A DNA stretch of 64,000 bases from Bacilli bacterium (GTDB lineage: Bacteria > Bacillota_I > Bacilli_A > RF39 > UBA660): NCBI GenBank assembly GCA_017541445.1, contig JAFXZC010000012.1:62001-126000 (forward strand), written 5' to 3'. The notes under the pieces were generated by a model that was not told the DNA's origin, made no database searches, and was given only the letters and a program-made list of their open reading frames with translations. Position numbers and translations under genes: made by a program. Below, one piece after another: positions 8,580-17,698 of the stretch (the first letter of the stretch is position 1; each line of letters opens with the position of its first letter).

Positions 8580-8584
8580 ACAAA

Positions 8585-8612
8585 AAAGGACTAATCTAGT
8601 CCTTTTTATTAT
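8585..8612 (+). terminator. Rho-independent terminator
   Basis: AAAGGACTA-ATC-TAGTCCTTT is followed by TTATT. Its T run runs directly into TATGATATAAT, the likely promoter of the 8639 gene. Confidence 0.85.
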
Positions 8613-8638
8613 GATATAATAAATAATAGGAGTATATT

Positions 8639-10030
8639 ATGAAGAATAAAATATCTAAAATTATAATAATAATATCTTATCTAATAATGTTAGTATTTTT
8701 TATAATGCTCTTAATATCTAGACATGATATAAAAATAGCAAACTATATAGTATTTAATATTATATCTCCTATAAATAGTTTATTATTCTATATAACACAA
8801 TATATACCAATAACTATTAAATATATATTTCTATTTATAACCCCATTATTAGTATTATTATCATATATATTATATGTCTTAGTTAATAAAGCAGAAACAG
8901 TTAATAAACTATTATCAAATATCTTATTTATAATATTTAATCTATTAATAAGTATATTTATAATAAAAATAACTATATTCTATATAATACCAACATCATC
9001 TAATATAGATGTCTTCTATTTAACAGAATATAAATATAAAGAATATAAAGAAGAATTCTTTTATGAATATATAGAATATATCTATAATCAAGTAGATACA
9101 TATTCTAATTTAATACCAAGAACTAATAATAAAATAGAACTAAATAATATAAATAAAATAGCTATTAATAATTTAAAAAATATCAAAGATAAATACCCAT
9201 TCTTAAAAGGAATATATCCTACTCATTATGGAAATATATCATATAATCAATCAACTCAATCAACAGGATACACTAGTAATATAACATTCTCTATTAATAT
9301 AATGGATGATTTAAATCCTATTGCAGAATTAAATAATATAACTCATGAATTATGTCATGCTAAAGGAATAGATAAAGAATCAGATGCAGTATTCTGTACA
9401 TATGAAGCAGGTATTTATTCTAAAGATATAATATCTAATTATGCAGCATATTATGAAGTATTTACTAGAATATATGAAATATTATATTTCTCAAATAATA
9501 AATATCTAAGTACATATCAAGAACTAATTAATAATAAATGTACAATAAATAATTATGAAGAATTCTGTAATTATAACTATAAAGAATTAAAAGAAATAAA
9601 ACAAGAATCAAATAGATTCTATCTAAAAACATTCTATTTATCTAATATAGATTATAAAAATAAAATAATAAATAATTTAAAAGAATTAAATAATTATAAT
9701 ATAAGAATATATGATAATAATTATAATACTATAGATATTAATAACATACCTGATATAAACTATATACATATATTTATAGAAATAGATCATAACTTTAATA
9801 AAATAAAAGAAATACTAGACAGTAATAAAGAACTATATTATCAAATAAGACAAGTAAATAGTGATGATATAATGTATAGAAGACCATCTGGTAACTTATC
9901 TATAAATAGATATATAAAACAATTTGCTAAAAAATCAGAAATGAGTACAGATTATAAAACAGAAAATAGTTATTCAAGATCAATAAGACTATTATTAGAA
10001 AAATATGATTACGAAAAGAGGAATGAATAA
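8639..10030 (+). CDS. DUF3810-like membrane zinc metalloprotease, 463 aa
   Basis: Three to four hydrophobic segments occupy residues 5-125, followed by a large soluble part. Residues 236-240 are HELCH in THELCHAKGIDKESDAVF, a zinc-binding HExxH with a downstream E-x-D-A helix that can supply the third ligand. This layout matches DUF3810 membrane proteins, which have an N-terminal membrane domain and a C-terminal zincin. The substrate is unknown. The next gene begins two bases after the stop, indicating co-transcription. Confidence 0.75.
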   Translation: MKNKISKIIIIISYLIMLVFFIMLLISRHDIKIANYIVFNIISPINSLLFYITQYIPITIKYIFLFITPLLVLLSYILYVLVNKAETVNKLLSNILFIIFNLLISIFIIKITIFYIIPTSSNIDVFYLTEYKYKEYKEEFFYEYIEYIYNQVDTYSNLIPRTNNKIELNNINKIAINNLKNIKDKYPFLKGIYPTHYGNISYNQSTQSTGYTSNITFSINIMDDLNPIAELNNITHELCHAKGIDKESDAVFCTYEAGIYSKDIISNYAAYYEVFTRIYEILYFSNNKYLSTYQELINNKCTINNYEEFCNYNYKELKEIKQESNRFYLKTFYLSNIDYKNKIINNLKELNNYNIRIYDNNYNTIDINNIPDINYIHIFIEIDHNFNKIKEILDSNKELYYQIRQVNSDDIMYRRPSGNLSINRYIKQFAKKSEMSTDYKTENSYSRSIRLLLEKYDYEKRNE

Positions 10031-10032
10031 AT

Positions 10033-10440
10033 ATGCCAAATATATTTGAATTATTAAATAATATAAAAGATTATCAAAATGGAAATATATCTACAATAAG
10101 TATTATTATGTATGTATTACAAGTAATAGCATTATGGAGAATATTTGAAAAAGCAAGTGTTTCAGGATGGAAATCCTTAATACCAATATATAATTATTAT
10201 ACATTATGTAAGATAGTCCATTATAGTTTCTGGATAATAGTATTCTCTATAGTAATATTATTTATACCAATAATAGGAACATTAATAGGCTTACTATTAT
10301 TAGGAATAAGTATACTATTAATAAATTATAAATTATCAAAACATTTTGGACATGGAATATTATTTGCATTAGGACTATTAATATTTTCATCATTATTCTA
10401 TTTAATATTAGGATTTGGTAAATCTAAATATAGAAAATAA
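10033..10440 (+). CDS. DUF5684-like small membrane protein, 135 aa
   Basis: Residues 20-135 contain about four hydrophobic segments with the motif ALWRIFEKASVSGWKSLIPIYN, in which a Trp/Lys-rich turn is followed by IPIYNYY. This is characteristic of the DUF5684 group often found beside signal peptidases in Firmicutes. Function unknown. It sits two bases after the 8639 gene. Confidence 0.75.
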   Translation: MPNIFELLNNIKDYQNGNISTISIIMYVLQVIALWRIFEKASVSGWKSLIPIYNYYTLCKIVHYSFWIIVFSIVILFIPIIGTLIGLLLLGISILLINYKLSKHFGHGILFALGLLIFSSLFYLILGFGKSKYRK

Positions 10441-10468
10441 TGATATAATAAAAATGATAGGAGGTATT

Positions 10469-11497
10469 ATGAAAAAGAATTATACAGGATATCTATATTT
10501 CTATATACACTTTATAGTAGAAATAGTATGTTTTTTCTTTTTATCAAGAGTTACTAATAACTCTAGATTTGTATGGTTAATACCATTTATCTATGATGGA
10601 GTAGCATTTGTACCACAAAGTTTAATAGGATACATAAGTGATAAATATCCAAAAATAAATATGGGTATAATAGGAACTATTCTCTTACTAATAACTTATT
10701 TATTATATGGATTAACTAAAATAGATGTATATATTATTTTAATAATATTATGCTTAGGAAATGCATTCTTACATGTAGCAGGAGCAGAAAATACATTAAA
10801 AACATCTAATGGAAAATTAGCACCATCAGCTATCTTTGTAGCAGGAGGATCATTTGGTGTTATAACAGGAAGACTACTTGCAAAAACAGCAATATCTCCA
10901 TTAATATTATTAATACCAATCATATCAATGATTCCATTTATCTTATTAGCAGATACTGAAATAACAAATAAATCTAATTGTAAAAAATTTAATTATGTCA
11001 AAGAAAATATAAACCCATATTTAATAGTATTGATAGCTTTCTTTGTAGTAATAATGAGAGGATATATAGGATATGGAATACCAACATCATGGAATAAAAC
11101 AACTATTCAAAATGTAATATTTTTCTTTATGATGGGCTTTGGCAAAGCCCTAGGAGGTATCTTATCAGATAGAATAGGAATTAGACGTGTAGCAATCTTT
11201 TCTACCTTATTAGCAATTCCATTCTTATGTTTTGGAGATAATCATATGCTAATATCTATTATAGGAGTAATGTTCTTCTCAATGACAATGTCTATTACTT
11301 TAGGTATATTAGTATCAGTATTAAAGAATACTCCAGGTTTAGCATTTGGTATTACTACCATAGGACTATTCTTAGGAACAGCACCTATCTTCTTTATTAA
11401 ATTAACAATGAAAATAAATATAATCTTAATAATAATAGTATCTATATTATGTTCTATATTATTAAGTTATGTATTAAAAAAAGAAGGTGATACATAA
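10469..11497 (+). CDS. MFS-like transporter, 342 aa
   Basis: The protein is almost entirely membrane segments, about ten to eleven, with short loops such as GYISDKYPKIN between segments 2 and 3 and GGILSDRIGIRR in the second half. These two copies of the G-x-x-(S/A)-D-(K/R) loop are the signature of the major facilitator superfamily. It is shorter than the usual 12-segment 400 residues. The substrate is unknown. The start at 10469 has an ideal GATAGGAGG Shine-Dalgarno; an upstream in-frame ATG lacks one. The next gene overlaps the stop (TAATG). Confidence 0.75.
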   Translation: MKKNYTGYLYFYIHFIVEIVCFFFLSRVTNNSRFVWLIPFIYDGVAFVPQSLIGYISDKYPKINMGIIGTILLLITYLLYGLTKIDVYIILIILCLGNAFLHVAGAENTLKTSNGKLAPSAIFVAGGSFGVITGRLLAKTAISPLILLIPIISMIPFILLADTEITNKSNCKKFNYVKENINPYLIVLIAFFVVIMRGYIGYGIPTSWNKTTIQNVIFFFMMGFGKALGGILSDRIGIRRVAIFSTLLAIPFLCFGDNHMLISIIGVMFFSMTMSITLGILVSVLKNTPGLAFGITTIGLFLGTAPIFFIKLTMKINIILIIIVSILCSILLSYVLKKEGDT

Positions 11498-11628
11498 TGA
11501 AATATATATTTAATCAAAATTATATAATAGGTCATAAAGTATTATTTTATATTTATTTAGCAATAATGATATTAATAATATTACTAACTATAATATTTAT
11601 AGTAAAGGAAATAAGTAAAAAAGAATGA
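11497..11628 (+). CDS. Small membrane protein, 43 aa
   Basis: This short frame starts in the TAATG overlap with the MFS gene behind AAGGTGATAC. It encodes a hydrophobic helix (about residues 15-36, YIYLAIMILIILLTIIFIV) and a Lys-rich tail, and ends in an ATGA overlap with the next gene. Tight overlaps on both sides support it as a translated operon member. Family unknown. Confidence 0.65.
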   Translation: MKYIFNQNYIIGHKVLFYIYLAIMILIILLTIIFIVKEISKKE

Positions 11629-11978
11629 TAATAAATAAATTACCATTTATAATGCTAAAATGCTTAATATGTACAATTATTATAGAAATAGTAATAGCAT
11701 TAATATTAAAAATAAAAGCTAAAAAAGATTTAATAAATATATTATTAGTAAATATATTAACTAATCCTATTGTAGTATCTATACCAGTATTAATATTATT
11801 TAGATATGGAAAATATTATAGTAACATAACACTATATATATTAGAAATAATAACAGTTATTACAGAAGGATTTATCTATAAAAAAGTATTAAAATATAAA
11901 AAAATAAATCCCTATTTAATATCATTAATATTAAATCTAGGATCTTATTTAATAGGAGAAATAATAAATAGAATATGA
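11625..11978 (+). CDS. Integral membrane protein, 117 aa
   Basis: Four hydrophobic segments with a short KIKAKKD loop and the line NILTNPIVVSIPV, which resembles a common family of small uncharacterised four-helix membrane proteins in Firmicutes. It starts in an ATGA overlap with the 43-aa gene and ends at a TGA. It precedes the first SH3-repeat gene by 14 bases, so it may be co-transcribed with the three surface proteins and could take part in their export or anchoring, which is only a guess. Confidence 0.75.
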   Translation: MIINKLPFIMLKCLICTIIIEIVIALILKIKAKKDLINILLVNILTNPIVVSIPVLILFRYGKYYSNITLYILEIITVITEGFIYKKVLKYKKINPYLISLILNLGSYLIGEIINRI

Positions 11979-11992
11979 AGGAAGGAATATAT

Positions 11993-13084
11993 ATGAAAAA
12001 AATAATTAAAAGCTTATTATTAGTAGTATTATTATTAATCCCATATATCGTAAAAGCAGATATGGGATTGCCACCAATGAAAGAATATGAAGTAGAAGTT
12101 GTAAAGGATGAAATATATTATTACGATTATAATGGTAATCCAAAAGGAACTATAAAAAAAGGAACCAAGCTAACAATTACATATGGATGGGTCGACAATG
12201 GAGAAGAATATTTATATGGAGAATATAATAATAATTGGGTTTATATTAAATCAAAAGATGTAGTAACAAAAGATGAATTTGGTGTAGACGCTGAAGGAGT
12301 AGCTCAATATACACTTAGAAAAATAAAAGTAACAAAAGAATTAGAAGTAAAAAAAGGACCATCAGAATCTTTCGAAACAGTAGGAACTATAAAAAAAGGA
12401 GAATATGAATTTGAATATGTAACTCAAACTCCAATATATATTTATATTGATACAAAAGATGTAAAAGGTTGGATAAACACTGAAGAAGAAGGAACAGAAT
12501 TTGGTGGAATAACATATATAATACCAGTAGAAAAAGAAACTAAATGTGGAACAATACCAGCTAACTATGAATTTAAAAATGTATGGTATGATGATATATA
12601 CCCTCAAACAGTAACTGTAAAATATAAAGATTGTGATGTAGAATTAAGAATATTAAATGATATTGCAGAAGTAGATTTACATAAGAAAGTATATAAATCT
12701 AAAAAAGAAATAGAGATATATAAAAACATTGGAAATAATCCTGAAAAAGCAGAAAAAACTATTCCAGAAGGAAAAGAATATGTTTTAATAACAGAACAAT
12801 TTGTAAAAAATCAATTTACTCAGAACGCAGAATTTTATTACTATATAGAATATAATAAAAAACAATATTGGATTACAGCAGATGATTTAATAAAAAATTC
12901 TGAATTTGTTAAAGATTATGTAGAACCAAAAGAAAAAGAAGAAGATGAAGAAAAAGAAGAATCTAGTATAGATTCTAAAACAATAATTATTATTTGTGTA
13001 GTAGCAGGTGTTTCATTAGCATTAGGAGCACTTGTAACATTATTACTTGTTAATAAAAAGAAAAAAAAAGAAGCAAATAATTAA
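11993..13084 (+). CDS. Surface protein with SH3-like repeats, paralog 1, 363 aa
   Basis: A Sec signal peptide ending in IVKADMG is followed by an extracellular region with three SH3-like modules (roughly residues 30-90, 100-160 and 225-300) and a Cys-flanked module between the second and third (CGTIPANY...WYDD...KDC). The protein ends with an acidic linker, one membrane helix (about 328-350) and a Lys-rich tail, so it is anchored by its C-terminus. The second module has the bacterial SH3 pattern LEVKKGPSESFETVG...GWI. Such domains often bind cell-wall peptides. The start at 11993 has AAGGAAGG upstream; an ATG at 11975 does not. Paralogs follow at 13106 and 14346. Confidence 0.85.
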   Translation: MKKIIKSLLLVVLLLIPYIVKADMGLPPMKEYEVEVVKDEIYYYDYNGNPKGTIKKGTKLTITYGWVDNGEEYLYGEYNNNWVYIKSKDVVTKDEFGVDAEGVAQYTLRKIKVTKELEVKKGPSESFETVGTIKKGEYEFEYVTQTPIYIYIDTKDVKGWINTEEEGTEFGGITYIIPVEKETKCGTIPANYEFKNVWYDDIYPQTVTVKYKDCDVELRILNDIAEVDLHKKVYKSKKEIEIYKNIGNNPEKAEKTIPEGKEYVLITEQFVKNQFTQNAEFYYYIEYNKKQYWITADDLIKNSEFVKDYVEPKEKEEDEEKEESSIDSKTIIIICVVAGVSLALGALVTLLLVNKKKKKEANN

Positions 13085-13105
13085 AATAGATAAAAGAGGT
13101 TATAT

Positions 13106-14362
13106 ATGAAAAAGATTGTTAAAAGCTTATTACTATTTATATTATTATTAATCCCATATATCGTAAAAGCAGATATGGGAATGCCAATGTCAAGAGAATA
13201 TGATGTCGTTGTAACAAATCCAAATGGAATTGATTATTATGACTATAATTTAATAAAAATAGGTCACTATGATACAAATACTATATTAACAATAGAATTT
13301 GAATCAACAATAAATGGAACTGTATATTTAAATGTAAAAAACAATGATGGAAAAAACATAAATGTAAAAGCATCTGATGTAATGTTAAAAGAAGAAGAAG
13401 TAACTCCAAAATCAGAAGGAGTAACAAAAATAAGAAAAAGAAAAGTGCTTGTTGGTGATAAAGACTTAGAAATAAGAAAAGGACCATCAATAGTATATGA
13501 AGAAATTGGAAAAGTACCAGCGAATACAGAATTAACTGTTGAATATGTAGTACTTGATGAATTTACAAATATAAAAATCTATTGCTATGTTGAATATAAA
13601 GGAACAAAAGGTTGGATTTATACAATTGGTAAAAATGCATACTATTCATCAAAAGATGATATAGAAGATGAATATCCTTCAATTGGTGATATGGGAGATG
13701 AAGCTTTAGTAGTAAAAACAGTTAAAACAAGTTGTGGAACACTAGAACCAGGAACAATTATTAAAGAATATTGGTATACTGATATGTATGGAAACAGCTC
13801 AATATTATATGAAAAAGGTGATTGTAAAGACAATATAGCAACAATGAAAACAGGCAATGTTGCATTATTAGGTCAAGATGGATATAAAGGAAAAATAACT
13901 CAAAAAACTGATTTATATGATTTGCCAAAAGGTAAAAAAATAGCTACATTAGAATCAGGCACAGAAATAGTACAGTATTCATACTTTTTCCCATATGAAG
14001 AAGAAGATAACACATATTATTATGTAGAAGCGAATAATCAAAAAGGATGGGTTGCAGTTCCACTTGATAGTAAAGTAAATGTAATTGATTTAACAGAAGA
14101 ATTAGTTAAAGTTCCTGAAAAAGAAGTAGAAGAAGAACCTGAAGAAAAAAAAGAAGATAAAAAAGAAAAAGATAAAGAAACAAAAGAATCTAGTATGGAT
14201 TCTAAAACAATAATTATTATTTGTGTAGTAGCAGGTGTATCACTAGCATTAGGAGCACTTGTAACATTATTACTTGTTAATAAAAAGGGAAAAAAAGAAA
14301 ATAAAGTAGAAAAAGCAACAAAAGAAGAAAAAAAAGAAACAAAAGATGAAGAAAAAGAATAA
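13106..14362 (+). CDS. Surface protein with SH3-like repeats, paralog 2, 418 aa
   Basis: The layout is the same as paralog 1: signal peptide ending in IVKADMG, SH3-like modules (the clearest is LEIRKGPSIVYEEIG...GWIY near residues 115-170), a Cys-flanked module (CGTLEPGT...YWYTD...KGDC), a third module ending GWVAV, an acidic linker and a membrane helix near 365-388. Signal and anchor regions are almost identical in DNA to paralog 1, while the middle has diverged. The C-terminal tail is long and Lys/Glu-rich and overlaps the next gene by 17 bases. Confidence 0.85.
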   Translation: MKKIVKSLLLFILLLIPYIVKADMGMPMSREYDVVVTNPNGIDYYDYNLIKIGHYDTNTILTIEFESTINGTVYLNVKNNDGKNINVKASDVMLKEEEVTPKSEGVTKIRKRKVLVGDKDLEIRKGPSIVYEEIGKVPANTELTVEYVVLDEFTNIKIYCYVEYKGTKGWIYTIGKNAYYSSKDDIEDEYPSIGDMGDEALVVKTVKTSCGTLEPGTIIKEYWYTDMYGNSSILYEKGDCKDNIATMKTGNVALLGQDGYKGKITQKTDLYDLPKGKKIATLESGTEIVQYSYFFPYEEEDNTYYYVEANNQKGWVAVPLDSKVNVIDLTEELVKVPEKEVEEEPEEKKEDKKEKDKETKESSMDSKTIIIICVVAGVSLALGALVTLLLVNKKGKKENKVEKATKEEKKETKDEEKE

Positions 14363-15698
14363 TATATTAATACTATTATTAATATTATTAACTCCCTTTA
14401 TTATAAACGCAGAAGAAGAACCATCAGTAGAACCAGTTTCATATGATGTAATTGTTGTAGAACCAAAAGGTATTGATACATATACATATGAAGAAGAAAG
14501 ATTAGGATTATATGAACATGTTGATAGTGGAACAATTATAATAGTTCAAGAAGAAGAAACAATAGGTAAAGATAAATATCTATATGGAACAATTAAAGAT
14601 TCACCAATAACTATTTATGTAAAATCTTCTGATGTAAGAAAATTGGATGAAGAATTCAAAACAAGTGATAGTATAGCAAAAAAAGCAGATACTAAAATAG
14701 CATTTAAAGTAGCTACTTATAAAGGAGTATCTGTATTAGCAGGCCCAGTAGAAGGCTATAAAGAAAAAGGAACACTAGAATCAGGTACAGTAGGAACATA
14801 TGAATACTACATACCTGATACTGGATATATATATATTAGTAGTGGAGAATTAACTGGATGGGTAGACGGAAGTGATTCACAACTATACTATAAAGATAGA
14901 GGATCACTAATAACTATTGAAGAAATAGAATTAACTTGTGCAAAAGTACCTCCAAATACCATAATAGAATCTCCATGGTATACAGAAGAAAAAATAGGTA
15001 ATGTCTTATTAGAATATAAAAACTGTTCAGAATTATGGTATTACAAAGATAGTAATAAAGTATTACCAATTCTAGATAAACCAGTAAAAAAATACGTTCA
15101 AAAAGAAACAAAACTATATAATAGAATAGGTGGTCAATCTCTATTAACTATTAAAGAAGGAACAAGAATAAAAGTTCTTTCAGATTTATATAAAAATGAA
15201 CAACCTATAGATAGAGATAAACCAGCTTCATATTATTATGTACAAATAGGTGACGATAAAGGCTGGATAGAATATACAGATGGATTATTAACTGACAAAT
15301 TAGAAGAAGAGGAAGAAGTAGAACCACCTAAAGATATTGTAGATGATTCAGAAGAAAAATTAACTGAACAAGAAAAAGCATTAAAAGAAGAAGCAGAAAA
15401 ACAAAAGAAAAATAGAGAAGCAGTAGCAGCTAAAAAAGAAAAGATAAAAAACACAATTGTTACTTGCTTAGTTGGTGGAATTCTATTAACTTTATTAGCA
15501 ATTGTTGTAGCTGTATCAATTAATAAAAAGAAAAAGAAACAACCTACGCAACAACAAATGCAACCGGTTGCTGGTCAACAACAACCACAACAAGGACAAC
15601 AACCAATGCAACAACCAGTTGATGGACAACAACCAGTTCCTCAACCAGCACCTCCTCAAGAAGAAATAGAGGTATTAGATTTAAATGAAAAAAACTAG
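14346..15698 (+). CDS. Surface protein with SH3-like repeats, paralog 3, 450 aa
   Basis: This is a more distant paralog of the two preceding genes. It has a signal peptide ending in IINAEEE, an SH3-like module (VSVLAGPVEGYKEKG...GWVD), the Cys-flanked module (CAKVPPNT...PWYTE...KNC), a further SH3-like module ending GWIEY, a Glu-rich helix and one membrane segment near 375-397. Unlike the others, its cytoplasmic tail is a low-complexity Gln/Pro-rich stretch of about 45 residues (QQPQQGQQPMQQP-like) ending in VLDLNEKN. The start lies inside the end of paralog 2 and has only a weak purine-rich region upstream, so translation is probably coupled. Confidence 0.85.
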   Translation: MKKKNNILILLLILLTPFIINAEEEPSVEPVSYDVIVVEPKGIDTYTYEEERLGLYEHVDSGTIIIVQEEETIGKDKYLYGTIKDSPITIYVKSSDVRKLDEEFKTSDSIAKKADTKIAFKVATYKGVSVLAGPVEGYKEKGTLESGTVGTYEYYIPDTGYIYISSGELTGWVDGSDSQLYYKDRGSLITIEEIELTCAKVPPNTIIESPWYTEEKIGNVLLEYKNCSELWYYKDSNKVLPILDKPVKKYVQKETKLYNRIGGQSLLTIKEGTRIKVLSDLYKNEQPIDRDKPASYYYVQIGDDKGWIEYTDGLLTDKLEEEEEVEPPKDIVDDSEEKLTEQEKALKEEAEKQKKNREAVAAKKEKIKNTIVTCLVGGILLTLLAIVVAVSINKKKKKQPTQQQMQPVAGQQQPQQGQQPMQQPVDGQQPVPQPAPPQEEIEVLDLNEKN

Positions 15699-15719
15699 AT
15701 AATAATATCTAGTTTTTTA
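15687..15719. terminator. Bidirectional terminator
   Basis: AAAAAACTAGATA-ATAA-TATCTAGTTTTTT lies between convergent genes. Confidence 0.85.
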
Positions 15720-16328
15720 CTGGAAACTTAATCCGTCTTTTGGTCTCTTAGTTTGTTCTTTAAGAGATAATCTCCTTATACCTAAATAACTAATTAAAAG
15801 TTCAGTAAATTCAGTAGAAATATTAGGATCTTTAAAATCTAAATGATAAGTAACTAATTCTAATTTCTTATCCATAAAATCACTTATATTATCTAATCTT
15901 CTTTCATTAGCTAAATAAAAATCAACTAATTCAATAGAAAGTGTTTTATCATCTGGTAATTTATAACCATCAACATAAGAACGAGGTATTTCATTAACTC
16001 TTATAGGATTACCTTCTTCATCATAACTAGGCATAAATGCTCCTCTTTCATCAACTAACCATCTATATTGATAATAATGTTCTAATTTATAGCAACATTC
16101 ATTAATAGAACAATTATATTCAAATAACTTATCAGCAACAGGTTTACTTAATAATTTAAAGAAAGTCTCATAAACAAAATCATATATCTTTTTATTAATA
16201 GCTTTCTTATCTTGATCAGTATTAGCAGTATCGTATGCTTTCATAAGACGTGCTAATTTCTTAGCTCTTACTGGATTAATTTCACTTAAAAATACTAAAA
16301 TCTTTTCTAATAATTCTCTTTTTTTCAT
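15717..16328 (-). CDS. Hypothetical protein, 203 aa
   Basis: I do not recognise this protein. It is soluble and largely helical, with a basic N-terminus (MKKRELLEKILVFL), a central Cys/Tyr-rich part (CSINECCYKLEHYYQYRWL) and a C-terminal FKDPNISTEFTELLISYLGIRRLSL. It has no signal peptide. It is divergent from the VanY gene at 16423 and shares a terminator with the SH3 cluster. Confidence 0.75.
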   Translation of the reverse strand: MKKRELLEKILVFLSEINPVRAKKLARLMKAYDTANTDQDKKAINKKIYDFVYETFFKLLSKPVADKLFEYNCSINECCYKLEHYYQYRWLVDERGAFMPSYDEEGNPIRVNEIPRSYVDGYKLPDDKTLSIELVDFYLANERRLDNISDFMDKKLELVTYHLDFKDPNISTEFTELLISYLGIRRLSLKEQTKRPKDGLSFQ

Positions 16329-16422
16329 ACTATTCTTCCCCCATGGGACGTATTATAACATATAATAATAAAAATACTAAATTTTTCTTAAAAATATGAT
16401 ACAATATCACCGAGGGATGTAT

Positions 16423-17625
16423 ATGAAAAAAAGAATAATAAGTTTAATAATAGTATTATTACTATTAGTAGGTTGCTCTAAAGAAGAACAAAAAGAAACA
16501 AAAGAAGAACTATCTTATAAAATAGATAATAATATAAAAATAGAAATAAATAGTGAAGAAAAATATAATACAGATTATATTCATGATATTGAAAATGGAG
16601 AATTAATAACAGAAAAAGAATTAATAGATACAACTAAATTAGGTGAACAAGAACTAATTATTAAAGTACAAGATAAAATAGAAGATGAAGAAAAAGAAAT
16701 AAAAATAACTATTAATATAGTAGATACAACTCCACCAGAAATAGAATATAAAGATAAATTAGAAACAACTAATGGAACTAAAATAGATTTACTTAAAAAC
16801 GTTAAAGTAACAGATAATTCTAAAGAAACTATTAAAGCAACAGTTGAAGGAGACTATAACTTTAATAAAGAAGGAACATATAATTTAAAATATGTTGCTA
16901 AAGATTCATCTAATAATGAAACTAAAAAAGATTTTACTTTAACAGTAAAAGCTAAACCAGCTCCTGCACCAACACCACAACCTAATCCTAATAATAATAC
17001 GAATAATACAAATACATTTAGAACAGAAGGATCTAGTCCTTCATTAGCAGGACCAACTTCTAATGGCCATACAGTAACAGTAACAAATGGTATTGCTTAT
17101 GTAGATGGTTATTTAATAGCTAATAAAACATATGCTTTACCAGAAAGTTATGCACCAGGAATGAATGCAACAGTTACAGCAAAAGCAAATGAAATGTTTG
17201 CAGCAGCAAAACAAGCAGGATATAATATGTGGAATCAATCAGGATTTAGATCATATGCTACACAAAAAAGTTTATATACTGGTTATGTTAATAGAAGTGG
17301 TAAAGCCCAAGCGGATACCTATTCAGCAAGACCAGGTAATTCAGAACATCAAACAGGTTTAGCATTTGACGTATGTGCAACTGGAAAAGCATGTATAAAT
17401 AGTGGATTCGATAGTACACCAGAAGCTAAATGGTTATCAGAAAATGCTTATAAATATGGCTTTATCTTAAGATATCCAAAAGGTAAACAAGGTGAAACAG
17501 GTTATATGTATGAATCATGGCATTTTAGATATGTAGGAGTAGAACTAGCTACTATTCTATATAATGGTGGTAACTGGATTACTATGGAATCTTACTTCGG
17601 TATAACAAGTCAATATGATTATTAA
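16423..17625 (+). CDS. VanY-type D-Ala-D-Ala carboxypeptidase lipoprotein, 400 aa
   Basis: A lipobox LLVGC puts Cys near residue 16, so the enzyme is anchored outside the membrane. Residues 25-85 hold one short beta domain and about 100-180 a DUF5011/Ig-like module (VDTTPPEIEY...GTYNLKYVAKDSSNN). A Pro/Asn-rich linker leads to the catalytic D-alanyl-D-alanine carboxypeptidase domain. The zinc and catalytic residues are visible: S-E-H309-Q-T-G-L-A-F-D316 and E364-S-W-H367. The enzyme trims the terminal D-Ala from wall stem peptides, which implies the organism makes peptidoglycan. The start at 16423 is preceded by GAGGGATG; the frame opens upstream without a good site. Confidence 0.9.
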   Translation: MKKRIISLIIVLLLLVGCSKEEQKETKEELSYKIDNNIKIEINSEEKYNTDYIHDIENGELITEKELIDTTKLGEQELIIKVQDKIEDEEKEIKITINIVDTTPPEIEYKDKLETTNGTKIDLLKNVKVTDNSKETIKATVEGDYNFNKEGTYNLKYVAKDSSNNETKKDFTLTVKAKPAPAPTPQPNPNNNTNNTNTFRTEGSSPSLAGPTSNGHTVTVTNGIAYVDGYLIANKTYALPESYAPGMNATVTAKANEMFAAAKQAGYNMWNQSGFRSYATQKSLYTGYVNRSGKAQADTYSARPGNSEHQTGLAFDVCATGKACINSGFDSTPEAKWLSENAYKYGFILRYPKGKQGETGYMYESWHFRYVGVELATILYNGGNWITMESYFGITSQYDY

Positions 17626-17650
17626 GAATTCTTTATGAATTCTTTTTTTT
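17624..17650 (+). terminator. Rho-independent terminator
   Basis: AAGAATTC-TTTAT-GAATTCTT followed by T8, directly after the VanY stop codon. Confidence 0.85.
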
Positions 17651-17698
17651 GACAAAAAAAATAAACTAATATATTATATAAACCCAAGAGGGGATTAT

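Noticed and set aside
13281..13490. Minus-strand frame rich in Leu/Phe/His inside SH3 paralog 2
   Set aside because: It is the mirror image of Asn/Lys/Glu-rich coding sequence, with no ribosome-binding site. The same holds for the other antisense frames.
12957..14290. Frameshift or pseudogene among the SH3 paralogs
   Set aside because: All three frames are open with signal peptides and anchors, so they are paralogs rather than broken copies.
17165..17362. Plus-strand Gln-rich frame inside VanY
   Set aside because: It lies in a different frame within the clearly conserved carboxypeptidase domain.
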